From Streptomyces pseudovenezuelae (GTDB taxonomy: Bacteria > Actinomycetota > Actinomycetes > Streptomycetales > Streptomycetaceae): a DNA stretch of 64,000 nt. The notes below the pieces were generated by a model. It was not told the origin of the DNA. It made no database searches and saw nothing but the letters and a program-made list of their open reading frames with translations. The number at the start of each line of letters is the position of its first letter. Within the stretch, counting starts at the first letter, position 1. Shown here piece after piece: positions 33,987 to 42,044 of this stretch. The stretch is from the NCBI RefSeq assembly GCF_029892565.1, contig NZ_JARXVH010000014.1, positions 213,366-277,365 on the forward strand. Reading direction: 5' to 3'. The position numbers and the translations under genes are program-made.

Positions 33987-35357
33987 ATGCAGTCGATGGA
34001 CCGAATGGATCAGACGGACCAGATGAATCCGGTGGATCAGGTGGATCAGGTGGATCAGCCGGGTCGGGCGGATCGAACGGGGCGCACGGATCGGGTGGGC
34101 GACCAGATCGACGACCGGACCGGCAACCGGATCGACGATCGGATGGTTCCGGTAGTGAAGCCCGCGCTCAGGCGAGCCTGGCGCGATCTCAACACGGTGC
34201 AGTTCGGGATGGCTCCGGCACACGCGCTGACGCTGGGACCGATGGACACGGCGACCGGCAGTTTCCTTGACCAGCTCAACGGCACCCGCGGGCTGCCCCT
34301 GCTGCGCGAGGAGGGCCGTCGGATGGATCTGCCCGACGGGCACGTCGATGCGCTGGTGGAGGGGCTGGCGAAGGCCGGTCTGCTGGACGACGCGCGGGGA
34401 GGCGGCGCGGCTGCGGACGAACTGCGCGGCAAGAAGGACGTTCTCGACCGGCTGCGCCCGGACCTCGCTTCCCTGTCCCTGCTCACCGCCGAGCCGGGCG
34501 ACGCGATGGGACGCCTCGCCGCCCGCCGGTCACTGCGCGTGCAGGTTCGGGGTGCCGGCCGGGTGGGTGCGGTCATCGCCGCGCTGCTGGCGGGTGCCGG
34601 GATCGGCGAGGTCGACGTGCGCGACGTGGGCCGGGTCGAGCCGTGGGACGTCGCGCCGGGCGGGCTGCCCGTCGAGTCGGTCGGCGAGCGCAGGGACGAG
34701 GCCGCCCGGCAGTCCGCACGCCGATCCGCGCCGGACCGCCCGCCACGCCGGGGCGCGAAGTCGGCCCGCACCGACGACGAGCCCGGTTTCTCGCTGGTGA
34801 TCCTGGCCCCGCGGGACGACGTCGCTGTGCACGCGCCCGCTCAAGCCGAGGCCGAGCCGCTGATCGCCGCGGGCACCCCGCATCTGTACGCCGGGGTGGT
34901 GGAGGCGACCGGTGTCGTGGGTCCCCTCGTCCTGCCAGGTGAGACGGGCTGCGCGCGCTGTCTGCACGAGGGGCGTACCGACCGGGACCCGGTCTGGCCA
35001 CGCCTGGTCGCGCAGTGGCGCTCGGGGGCACCGCGTCAGGCGCGGCCCTGTGACCTGACGCTGGCCACGACCATCGCCGGCCTGGCCGCCGCACATGCGC
35101 TCGCCTTCCTCGACGGCCGGCCGCCTTCGAGCACCGGCGCCCGCTGGGAGGTGTCGCTACCGGGTCTGAACTGGCACGCGCGGCCGATCTGGGCGCATCC
35201 GGCATGCCCCTGCGGGGCCGCGGAGAAAGGTAAGGGGGAACACACACCTAAGGACGGGGAGTCACACGAGACAATGAGGGGGCATCGGTCGTCGAAGGAG
35301 TCACGCCGTAAGGCAGACACGGCACGACCGGCTGGGACTTGGAGGGCGCATGTCTGA
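33987..35357 (+). CDS. ThiF/E1-like protein with zinc-site cysteines
   Basis: 456 residues. A nucleotide-binding loop VQVRGAGRVGAVIAALLAG at about 185-203, LVILAPRDDV further on, and cysteine pairs CARC and CPCG that can bind zinc place it in the ThiF/E1-like superfamily (Rv3196-like). The first about 50 residues are an unusual Asp/Gln-rich stretch including three VDQ repeats, absent from the core fold; translation might instead begin at the later ATG that gives MVPVVKPALRRAW. It overlaps the ABC1 kinase start by 8 nt, so the two are coupled. Whether it adenylates a ubiquitin-like protein is unknown; no such partner is adjacent. Confidence 0.78.
   Translation: MQSMDRMDQTDQMNPVDQVDQVDQPGRADRTGRTDRVGDQIDDRTGNRIDDRMVPVVKPALRRAWRDLNTVQFGMAPAHALTLGPMDTATGSFLDQLNGTRGLPLLREEGRRMDLPDGHVDALVEGLAKAGLLDDARGGGAAADELRGKKDVLDRLRPDLASLSLLTAEPGDAMGRLAARRSLRVQVRGAGRVGAVIAALLAGAGIGEVDVRDVGRVEPWDVAPGGLPVESVGERRDEAARQSARRSAPDRPPRRGAKSARTDDEPGFSLVILAPRDDVAVHAPAQAEAEPLIAAGTPHLYAGVVEATGVVGPLVLPGETGCARCLHEGRTDRDPVWPRLVAQWRSGAPRQARPCDLTLATTIAGLAAAHALAFLDGRPPSSTGARWEVSLPGLNWHARPIWAHPACPCGAAEKGKGEHTPKDGESHETMRGHRSSKESRRKADTARPAGTWRAHV
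34031..34057 (+). repeat. Three perfect 9-bp tandem repeats (GGTGGATCA) inside the ThiF-like gene
   Basis: Three identical 9-bp units encode VDQ repeats within the N-terminal Asp/Gln-rich stretch. The unit length is a multiple of three, so slippage would change protein length without a frameshift. Confidence 0.8.
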
Positions 35358-36723
35358 TCTTCCCCGCAAGGCGGTCACCCGTACTGCCAAGCTGGCCGCG
35401 CTGCCACTCGGCTTCGCCGGGCGGGCGACCTGGGGACTCGGCAAGCGGATCGTCGGTGAGTCGGCGGAGCTCGTCGGCCGAGAGCTGCAACAGCGCACGG
35501 CGGACCAGTTGTTCAAGGTCCTCGGTGAGCTCAAGGGCGGCGCGATGAAGTTCGGCCAGGCCCTGTCCGTGTTCGAGTCGGCGCTTCCCGAAGAGGTCGC
35601 GGGCCCCTACCGGGCGGCCCTGACCAAACTGCAGGAGGCGGCACCGCCGATGCCGACACGCACCGTGCACGCGGTGCTGGAGGAGCGGCTCGGGAAGGAC
35701 TGGCAGGAGCTGTTCCTGGAGTTCGAGGAGAAGCCCTCGGCGGCGGCGTCGATCGGCCAGGTGCATCACGGGGTGTGGCACGACGGCCGCGAGGTGGCGG
35801 TCAAGGTGCAGTACCCGGGAGCCGGCGAGGCCCTCCTCTCGGACCTCAACCAGTTGAGCCGCTTCGCCCGTCTCCTGGGTCCGCTCATCCCGGGCATGGA
35901 CATCAAGCCCCTGATCGCCGAACTGAAGGACCGCGTCTCGGAGGAACTGGACTACGGCCTGGAGGCACAGGCTCAGGAGGCACACGCCGAGGAGTTCACG
36001 GACGACCCTGACGTCGTGGTGCCCGGAGTGGTCCACCAGTGCGAGCAGGTGCTGGTCACCGAGTGGATGGACGGGATCCCGCTCTCGGAGATCATCGCGG
36101 ACGGCACGCCGGAACAGCGGGACCGCGCCGGCCAGTTGCTGGCCCGCTTCCTCTTCTCCGGCCCGGCCCGCACCGGCCTCCTGCACGCCGACCCGCACCC
36201 GGGCAACTTCCGTCTGCTGCCCGGCGGTCCGGCCGGCGACGACGACTGGCGCCTGGGCGTCCTGGACTTCGGCACGGTCGACCGCCTCCCGGGCGGCCTG
36301 CCGACCGTGATCGGCGACTCCCTGCGGATGACGCTCGACGGAGACGCGGAGGCGGTCTACGAGCTCCTGCGCGCGGAGGGCTTCGTCAAGGACTCGATAG
36401 AGCTGGACCCGAGCGCCGTCCTGGACTACCTGGTGCCGATCATCGAACCGGCCCGGGTCGACGAGTTCACCTTCACCCGTGGCTGGATGCGCAGCCAGGC
36501 GGCCCGCGTCGCCGACCCCCGCTCCCCCGCCCACCAGCTCGGCAAGCAGCTGAACCTGCCGCCCGCGTACCTGCTGATACACCGGGTGACGCTCAGCACG
36601 ATCGGCGTCCTGTGCCAGTTGGGCGCGACGGTCCGCATGCGCGACGAACTGGAGGAGTGGCTGCCGGGGTTCGTCCTGGAAGACGTTGTGGACGTGGAAG
36701 AGGAGTCCGCCGCGGAGGCGTGA
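35350..36723 (+). CDS. ABC1/UbiB atypical kinase
   Basis: 457 residues with the UbiB/ADCK signature set: KGGAMKFGQALS (KxGQ motif), AAASIGQVHHG (alanine-rich loop in place of a glycine-rich loop), VAVKVQYPG (ATP lysine), LLHADPHPGNF (catalytic) and VLDFGT (DFG). Family members bind or hydrolyse ATP to support lipid or quinone metabolism. The homologue Rv3197 is adjacent to whiB7 in M. tuberculosis, and here wblC is the next regulatory gene. ATG start overlaps the ThiF-like gene. Confidence 0.93.
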   Translation: MSDLPRKAVTRTAKLAALPLGFAGRATWGLGKRIVGESAELVGRELQQRTADQLFKVLGELKGGAMKFGQALSVFESALPEEVAGPYRAALTKLQEAAPPMPTRTVHAVLEERLGKDWQELFLEFEEKPSAAASIGQVHHGVWHDGREVAVKVQYPGAGEALLSDLNQLSRFARLLGPLIPGMDIKPLIAELKDRVSEELDYGLEAQAQEAHAEEFTDDPDVVVPGVVHQCEQVLVTEWMDGIPLSEIIADGTPEQRDRAGQLLARFLFSGPARTGLLHADPHPGNFRLLPGGPAGDDDWRLGVLDFGTVDRLPGGLPTVIGDSLRMTLDGDAEAVYELLRAEGFVKDSIELDPSAVLDYLVPIIEPARVDEFTFTRGWMRSQAARVADPRSPAHQLGKQLNLPPAYLLIHRVTLSTIGVLCQLGATVRMRDELEEWLPGFVLEDVVDVEEESAAEA

Positions 36724-36799
36724 TCCCGGCAACTGTGCCGCATGGCTGCGTGCTGCACAGCGGCCGTACAGCCTGGCTGCGTACAGCACGGCTGCATGA

Positions 36800-36839
36800 C
36801 CGCGGGGGCCGGTCCGTTCGGACGGACCGGCCCCCGCGG
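36800..36839. terminator. Terminator between the ABC1 kinase and the wblC operon
   Basis: 18-bp perfect GC-rich stem (36800-36817 with 36822-36839) and TCGG loop, between convergent transcription units. Confidence 0.85.
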
Positions 36840-36888
36840 GGAGCTTTCGCCTCCCGGGTCGGGAGGCCACTGCTTCAGGTGTGATCGT

Positions 36889-37212
36889 TTACTGCATGAC
36901 GGCGATGGCCAGCGCACGGCGGGCACGCATCGAGGCGCGCTCGGCCCTGCGCTGCATCCGGCGGGCGGACGCCAGGCTCACGGCCCGGCGTTCGCTCTCC
37001 GCCTCCTGCAGTCGGTCGTGCATATGCGCACGAGCCAGGGCTTCTGGGATGAGTTGCATCTCGCGGGTCCTGTTCTGGCGCGAGTCGGTCGCGCCGGTGG
37101 TGGTGTCTTCGATCGCGGAGCCGGCAGTGGGCTCGTTGGTGGACGGCTTCATCGGGGCCTGCTTCTTGGGGTCGTGCGTAACGGGGCGGTCGATCGTTCC
37201 TGCGATGTTCAT
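36889..37212 (-). CDS. Conserved hypothetical protein cotranscribed with wblC
   Basis: 107 residues: a polar Thr/Pro-rich N-terminus and a strongly basic, alanine/arginine-rich helical C-terminus (ARAHMHDRLQEAESERRAV ... RRAERASMRARRALA), which looks like a coiled coil or nucleic-acid-binding helix. Overlaps the wblC stop as ATGA, so it is translated with WblC and should be induced under the same conditions. I do not recognise a family or function. Confidence 0.75.
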   Translation of the reverse strand: MNIAGTIDRPVTHDPKKQAPMKPSTNEPTAGSAIEDTTTGATDSRQNRTREMQLIPEALARAHMHDRLQEAESERRAVSLASARRMQRRAERASMRARRALAIAVMQ

Positions 37213-37577
37213 GCCGTGACCGGGTTCTTGCGCGGGCGACCACGGGGCCGCTTCCGGGCGACGACAACACCCTGGACGAACAGCTCGCCACCCCAGACGC
37301 CCCAGGGCTCACGCCGCTCCTTGGCGCCGGCGAGGCAGGCCTCGATCAGCGGGCAGGTGCGGCAGAGGGACTTGGCGTACTCGACGTCGGCCGGCGACTC
37401 GGCGAAGAAGACCTCCGGGTCGTAGGAACGGCAGGGGACGGGTACGCCGAGGTTCTCGATGGCGTCGTCGAGCGCGGTGAGCGCGGTGAGCGGGATCAAG
37501 GTGGAGTCCTCCGTGAGGCCGGGCGGGGGGATCGTTTCGGAAGGCGGTACGGACGGGGCGTGCGCTTCGAGATGCAC
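37209..37577 (-). CDS. wblC: WhiB7/WblC transcription factor (antibiotic-resistance regulator)
   Basis: 122 residues. Four iron-sulfur-cluster cysteines C49, C72, C75 and C81 (RSYDPEVFF between the first two; CRTCPLIEAC), the GVWGG turn at 93-97 and the AT-hook RGRPRK at 112-117, which identifies the WhiB7/WblC subgroup. It binds the primary sigma factor and activates resistance genes in response to translation-inhibiting antibiotics. GTG start at 37577 behind GAGGAA. It has a 0.6-kb leader with upstream reading frames and an intrinsic terminator. Confidence 0.96.
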   Translation of the reverse strand: MHLEAHAPSVPPSETIPPPGLTEDSTLIPLTALTALDDAIENLGVPVPCRSYDPEVFFAESPADVEYAKSLCRTCPLIEACLAGAKERREPWGVWGGELFVQGVVVARKRPRGRPRKNPVTA

Positions 37578-37686
37578 GGTCGGTCTTCCTCGTCTGGTCG
37601 TTCCGGTCCTGTTGGACCGGGTGGCGGCTGGGTACCGGGTGCTGCTTCTGTCCCGAGGCCCCTTCGCTCCGTCGTCCCGTTCGAGG

Positions 37687-37730
37687 ACAAACAGAAGGGC
37701 CGCGGATCCCGGGTGGGGTTCCGCGGCCCT
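37687..37730 (-). terminator. Attenuator-type intrinsic terminator in the wblC leader
   Basis: 11-bp GC-rich stem (arms 37730-37720 and 37706-37696 on the minus strand) followed at once by TTCTGTTTGT, a U-rich tract rare in this genome. It ends about 110 nt before the wblC start, so transcription stops before wblC unless the stem is prevented. A second hairpin, GCCTGATC-gtc-GATCAGGC (37759-37741), lies just upstream and may belong to the switch. Confidence 0.85.
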
Positions 37731-37753
37731 GAAGGCGCCGGCCTGATCGACGA

Positions 37754-38077
37754 TCAGGCTGGATCACTCCAGGGTTCTGGCCCACGGAAGGCCCACATCA
37801 GGTGGTGCTGCGTCGTCTTCTTCCGGCTTCCGGCACCGGTCGCCGTAAAGGCATAGGCCTGCGCCTGTGCCCCTACTGTTTCCAGTGCCTTAGTCGGTCG
37901 CTCATTGCGCTCACTCACGGGGAGACCCGCGAGAGACACGGAGGACGCCGGCCGGGCGGCACGGATGCCGGACAGACCGGTGCCCAGGAACGAGGCGTCG
38001 AGGATGCACAGAGAAGCGACGACCGAGCGATCGGTCATTTTGACGGCGCTGGTGGAGCTGCTGTTGATGCTGATCAC
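37754..38077 (-). CDS. Possible 107-residue leader ORF in the wblC 5' region
   Basis: GTG at 38077 preceded by AGGAGG 8 nt upstream, the best ribosome-binding site in the leader. The first about 65 codons are GC3-rich like real genes; the rest are not, which suggests either a protein with a recent 3' extension or only partial coding. The frame ends at 37754, about 24 nt before the terminator stem. No recognisable domain. It could be the translated leader that controls attenuation, or a chance frame; it contains the shorter frame at 37905-37873 in another phase. Confidence 0.35.
   Translation of the reverse strand: MISINSSSTSAVKMTDRSVVASLCILDASFLGTGLSGIRAARPASSVSLAGLPVSERNERPTKALETVGAQAQAYAFTATGAGSRKKTTQHHLMWAFRGPEPWSDPA
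37873..37905 (-). CDS. Possible 10-residue leader peptide MSDRLRHWKQ upstream of wblC
   Basis: ATG AGC GAC then CGA CTA AGG, three of the rarest codons of this genome in a row, then CAC TGG AAA CAG TAG. A cluster of rare codons in a short frame 140 nt before a terminator is the pattern of an attenuation leader peptide, where slow ribosomes favour read-through. Its ribosome-binding site is weak. whiB7/wblC genes are known to use an upstream ORF for conditional termination; that this is the one is inference. Confidence 0.4.
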   Translation of the reverse strand: MSDRLRHWKQ

Positions 38078-38189
38078 TGGACTCGCCTCCTCTCGGCGTC
38101 TCGGGGGACTGGGATGAACCAGCCCTACGGATATGCAAGTAGAACACGGAATCGGGGCCTTCGAGAAGGCCTCCGTCCCCGTGGATAAG

Positions 38190-38227
38190 AACCTATGGGG
38201 ATTGCCGGGGCATGCGCAAACTATTTT
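38190..38227 (-). promoter_or_regulatory. Probable WblC-responsive promoter of wblC
   Basis: Minus strand: AAAAT (38227-38223), 3 nt, TTGCGC (-35, 38219-38214), 18 nt, TAGGTT (-10, 38195-38190). WhiB7 binds AT-rich DNA 3 bp upstream of the -35 element, which is the spacing seen. Transcription would begin near 38183, giving a leader of about 605 nt. It lies directly after the uvrD2 stop. Confidence 0.6.
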
Positions 38228-38242
38228 CTCGACGAGTTTGAA

Positions 38243-40441
38243 TCAGTCCTCCTCGTCGTCCACTCCACTGTCCTGGCCTGCGCAGATGGCCAGGACATCG
38301 GCCCCGTAGCGGTTCAGCTTGCGCACGCCGACGCCGGGGATCCGCGCCAACTCGCCGTCGTCGTCCGGGACGGTCTCGGCGATCGCCATCAGCGTCTTGT
38401 CCGTGAAGACGCAGTAGGCCGGCTGCCCGCTGCGCTGCGCCTGGACGGCACGCCACTCGCGCAAACGCTCGTAGAGCCCCTCGTCCATGTCGGACGGGCA
38501 GTCCTCACAACGCATCAGTTTCATCTCGCCCGCATCGGTGAGCGTGCGCCCGCACACCCGGCAGCGAGCCGGCGTGCGCTGGGTGCGCCGCGGCACGGCA
38601 TCGGGTCTGCTCGTGGTGAAGCCACGCTCGACGCCCCCCGGTCCGCCCGCGGCGGCGCGCCCTGCGGTGCCGGTGGAGCCGGGACGCAGCCCGTCCAGGA
38701 AGCGGCTCGGGCGGCGGCTCGCGCGGCCGCCCGGCGAGCGGGAGAGCGCCCAGGAGACGTGCAGGCGCTCGCGGGCGCGGGTGACGCCGACATAGAGGAG
38801 GCGGCGCTCCTCCTCGATCTGCTCGTCGGTCTTCGCGTAGGTGATCGGCATCATGCCCTCGGCGACGCCGACCAGGAAGACGACGTCCCACTCCAGGCCC
38901 TTGGCCGAGTGCAGGGAGGCCAGAGTGACGCCCTGCACGGTCGGGGCGTGCTGGGCGTTGGCCCGCTCGTCCAGCTCCGCGACGAGGTCGGCGAGGCTCG
39001 CGCCGGGCTTGGCGGCGGCGAAGTCCTGCGCGAGGTTGACCAGCGCGGCCAGCGACTCCCAGCGCTCTCTGGCGGCCCCGGAGCCGGCCGGGGGCTGGGA
39101 CGTCCAGCCCTCCCCCGACAGCACGGCACGGACCTGGGAAGGCAGGTCGACGACATCGTCCAGGAGGGAGTCGTTGCCGCCGAAGCGGGCCCCCGCACGC
39201 AGGGCGATGCTCGCCTTGCGCACCTCGGGGCGGTCGAAGAACCGCTCGGCACCACGCAGTTGGTAGGGGACACCGGCGTCGGCGAGAGCCTGCTCGTAGG
39301 TCTCTGACTGCGCGTTCGTCCGGAACAGGATGGCGATCTCGCTCGCCGGGACGCCGGCGTCCATCAGTTCACGGATGCGGCGGGCGGCGCCCTCGGCCTC
39401 GGCGGGCTCGTCGGTGTACTCGGTGTAGCCGGGCTCGGGGCCGGCCGCGCGCTGGGAGATCAGCTCCAGACGGTGGTCGGCGGCTCGGCCGCTGGCCTGG
39501 GCGAGGAGGCCGTTGGCGAGGTGGACGACCTGGGGTGTGGAGCGGTAGTCGCGGACGAGCTTGACGACGGTGGCTCCGGGGTGGCGGGTGCGGAAGTCCA
39601 GGAGGTGGTCGGGGGTCGCTCCGGTGAACGAGTAGATCGTCTGGCTGGCGTCGCCGACCACGCACAGGTTGTCCCGCTCGCCGAGCCACAGCTCCAGGAG
39701 CCGCTGCTGGAGGGGGCTGACGTCCTGGTACTCGTCGACCACGAAGTGCTGGTACTGGGAGCGGACCTGGTCGGCGATGTCGTGCCGGTCCTGGAGGACG
39801 GCGACGGTCAGCAGCAGGACGTCCTCGAAGTCGATGACGGCGCGGTCCCGCTTGAGGTCCTCGTAGACCGAGTAGAGCTGGGCGATCTCCGCCGGGTCCC
39901 TGGGCGCGTCGCGGCCCGCCTTGACGGCCGCGAGGGCGTAGTCGGCGGGGACGGTCTGGGTGACCTTGGACCACTCGATCTCGGCGGTGACGTCCCGCAG
40001 CTCGCCCCGGTCGAGGCGGATGTGGCAGGCCGCCGCCGCGTCGGCGACGAGCTGGATCTTGCGGTCGACGAGCCGGGGCATGGAACCGCCGACCGCCTTG
40101 GGCCAGAAGTACTGGAGCTGGCGCAGGGCGGCCGAGTGGAAGGTGCGGGCCTGGACGCCGGCGGCGCCGAGCTGGCGCAGCCGACCGCGCATCTCGCCCG
40201 CGGCGCGGTTGGTGAAGGTGACGGCCAGCACGCTGGAGGGATGCAGGATCCCGGCACGCACTCCGTAGGCGATGCGGTGGGTGATCGCCCTTGTCTTGCC
40301 CGTGCCGGCGCCTGCCAGCACGCACACCGGACCGCGCAGGGCGGTGGCCACCTCGCGCTGCTCGGGGTCGAGCCCGTCGAGCACCGCGTCGGCCGAATCC
40401 GGTACCTGCGGGAAGAGCGTGGAGTGCGTTGCTGCTGTCAC
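38243..40441 (-). CDS. uvrD2: UvrD2-type SF1 DNA helicase with HRDC domain
   Basis: 732 residues. Walker A GAGTGKTRA, helicase motifs FTNRAAGEM, VVDEYQDVSP, DASQTIYSF and LHSAKGLEW. C-terminal tetracysteine element (CRVCG ... CEDC) and a final HRDC domain (GQPAYCVFTDKTLMAIAE ... IPGVGVRKLNRYG) match the mycobacterial UvrD2 architecture. Unwinds DNA during repair and replication. GTG start at 40441 chosen because the protein then begins with the motor domain; the frame is open much further. Divergent from mycoredoxin, upstream of wblC. Confidence 0.93.
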   Translation of the reverse strand: MTAATHSTLFPQVPDSADAVLDGLDPEQREVATALRGPVCVLAGAGTGKTRAITHRIAYGVRAGILHPSSVLAVTFTNRAAGEMRGRLRQLGAAGVQARTFHSAALRQLQYFWPKAVGGSMPRLVDRKIQLVADAAAACHIRLDRGELRDVTAEIEWSKVTQTVPADYALAAVKAGRDAPRDPAEIAQLYSVYEDLKRDRAVIDFEDVLLLTVAVLQDRHDIADQVRSQYQHFVVDEYQDVSPLQQRLLELWLGERDNLCVVGDASQTIYSFTGATPDHLLDFRTRHPGATVVKLVRDYRSTPQVVHLANGLLAQASGRAADHRLELISQRAAGPEPGYTEYTDEPAEAEGAARRIRELMDAGVPASEIAILFRTNAQSETYEQALADAGVPYQLRGAERFFDRPEVRKASIALRAGARFGGNDSLLDDVVDLPSQVRAVLSGEGWTSQPPAGSGAARERWESLAALVNLAQDFAAAKPGASLADLVAELDERANAQHAPTVQGVTLASLHSAKGLEWDVVFLVGVAEGMMPITYAKTDEQIEEERRLLYVGVTRARERLHVSWALSRSPGGRASRRPSRFLDGLRPGSTGTAGRAAAGGPGGVERGFTTSRPDAVPRRTQRTPARCRVCGRTLTDAGEMKLMRCEDCPSDMDEGLYERLREWRAVQAQRSGQPAYCVFTDKTLMAIAETVPDDDGELARIPGVGVRKLNRYGADVLAICAGQDSGVDDEED

Positions 40442-40550
40442 ACGGCCATGCTGCCAGGTCGCCGGAGACGGGTGAGCCCGTTGTCCACAGGGAGACCCAT
40501 GCAGTCGTACTAATGCGGCAGGCGTCACGTCCGTCGCGGCACCAGGTGTG

Positions 40551-40576
40551 GGAATGGTGGCTCTTTCAAGTACGTT
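40551..40576 (+). promoter_or_regulatory. Sigma-R promoter upstream of mycoredoxin
   Basis: GGAAT (40551-40555), 18 nt, GTT (40574-40576), an exact consensus match, 48 nt before the mycoredoxin start codon. Mycoredoxin is a logical sigma-R target because it repairs thiol-oxidised proteins. Confidence 0.9.
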
Positions 40577-40624
40577 CCATCCCTGCGAGGACGGATCCCC
40601 GAGCAGCTGAGGAGTGCGAGAAAC

Positions 40625-40867
40625 ATGCCGGGCACTGTGACGATGTACAGCACCACGTGGTGCGGCTACTGCCGCCGGCTGAAGGGCCAGCTCGACCGCG
40701 AGGGCATTGCGTACGAAGAGATCAACATCGAGCAGGACCCGGAGTCGGCGCTGTTCGTGGAGAAGGCGAACGGCGGCAACCAGACGGTTCCCACGGTTCT
40801 TTTCCCGGACGGCTCGACGCTGACGAACCCCTCGTTGGCGCAGGTCAAGCAGAAGGTCGGCGCCTGA
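40625..40867 (+). CDS. mrx1: Mycoredoxin (glutaredoxin-like thiol oxidoreductase)
   Basis: 80 residues, thioredoxin fold with active site CGYC at C13/C16 and the cis-proline region QTVPTVLFPDGS. Reduces mycothiol-protein mixed disulfides with mycothiol, in place of glutathione-dependent glutaredoxin. Same position as Rv3198A next to uvrD2. Preceded by a perfect sigma-R promoter, so probably induced by thiol stress. Confidence 0.94.
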   Translation: MPGTVTMYSTTWCGYCRRLKGQLDREGIAYEEINIEQDPESALFVEKANGGNQTVPTVLFPDGSTLTNPSLAQVKQKVGA

Positions 40868-40888
40868 CCGCTCCCGCTGCCGTAGCAA

Positions 40889-40940
40889 AAGAAGGCGGCC
40901 TCTGAGACACACGCGCGTGTGTCTCAGAGGCCGCCTTCTT
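40889..40940. terminator. 52-nt perfect palindrome, bidirectional terminator
   Basis: A perfect 26-bp palindrome centred at 40914/40915, between the convergent mycoredoxin and nudC genes. It ends 6 nt before the nudC stop. Confidence 0.9.
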
Positions 40941-40946
40941 CTTTGG

Positions 40947-41888
40947 TCAGACGCTCCGCGTCGGCAGCGGCTTGCCGTACCAGAGCTCGATCAGGCGGGC
41001 CGCGATGGAGATGCCGTACGGCGGGAGCACCTCGCCGGACTCGAAGGCGGCGCCCAGTTCGTCGCGGGAGAACCAGCGGGCCTCGTGGATCTCCTCGCCG
41101 TCCACGTCGATCTCGGTCGAGGTGGCGTGGGCCATGAAGCCGAGCATGAGGCTGGAGGGGAACGGCCAGGGCTGGCTGGCGACGTACTCGACCTGGCCGA
41201 CGACGATGCCGGCCTCCTCGAAGACCTCGCGGCGCACCGCCTGCTCGATGGACTCGCCGGGCTCGACGAAGCCGGCGAGGGTCGAGAAGCGCCCCTCGGG
41301 CCAATGGACCTGGCGGCCCAGCAGGATGCGGTCCTCGTCGTCGGTGACGGCCATGATCACGGCGGGGTCGGTGCGCGGGTAGTGCTCGGCGCCGCAGGCC
41401 GGGCAGCGGCGGATGTGGCCGGCCGCCGCGATGACGGTGCGCTCGCCGCAGCGGGAGCAGAAGCGGTGGGTGCGCTGCCAGTTCTCCAGGCCGACCGCGT
41501 GCACCATGAGGCCCGCGTCGCGCGCCGACAGGAGCAGACCGGCCTCACGCAGGCCTGCCGCGCGGGCGGACTGGTCGATACGCCCTGGCAGGGCGTCCTT
41601 CTGGAGGGCGAAGTAGCTGACGCCGTCCTCGTCGGTGCCCAGGAAGTAGCGGTGTGCCTCGGTCAGAGGGGCCTCGAACGAGGGGGTCATGACGATCTCG
41701 GTGTGTCCGTCCGAGGTCTCGTCTATGAGGACCTGGCCGCCGGAGACCACGAAGCAGCGGGTTGTGGGGTGGCTCCACGCCGCCGCGAGCCAGGCCTCGT
41801 CGAGCCGGTGGTGGGCGGCGCGGTCGATGCCGCTCGGGGCGGTCAGCGAGATGGGTCGGTCGGCGGTGTGGTCGGTCCAGGTGGTCAC
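40947..41888 (-). CDS. nudC: NAD(+) diphosphatase NudC
   Basis: 313 residues. Hydrolyses NADH/NAD+ and can remove NAD caps from RNA. Zinc ribbon CSRCG ... CPACG in the middle, Nudix box GFVEPGESIEQAVRREVFEEAGI, and the family signature SQPWPFPSSLMLGF. GTG at 41888 (TTWTDHTAD) is preferred; an in-frame TTG lies 12 nt earlier directly behind a GGGGGAG. Upstream neighbour is the M20 peptidase on the same strand. Confidence 0.95.
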   Translation of the reverse strand: MTTWTDHTADRPISLTAPSGIDRAAHHRLDEAWLAAAWSHPTTRCFVVSGGQVLIDETSDGHTEIVMTPSFEAPLTEAHRYFLGTDEDGVSYFALQKDALPGRIDQSARAAGLREAGLLLSARDAGLMVHAVGLENWQRTHRFCSRCGERTVIAAAGHIRRCPACGAEHYPRTDPAVIMAVTDDEDRILLGRQVHWPEGRFSTLAGFVEPGESIEQAVRREVFEEAGIVVGQVEYVASQPWPFPSSLMLGFMAHATSTEIDVDGEEIHEARWFSRDELGAAFESGEVLPPYGISIAARLIELWYGKPLPTRSV

Positions 41889-42044
41889 GTGTGCTTCCAA
41901 CTCCCCCAGGGGAACGGGCTGTTTCGGCGAGCGGTTCGGCGGGACGTACGGCGGGAGGCGACCGGGTCCGGCGGGATCGAGCGGTTCGGGACGGTTCTTC
42001 CAGTGTGCCCCTCGCGCGCTGCGACTCCGGACGGCGCGGGGTGG

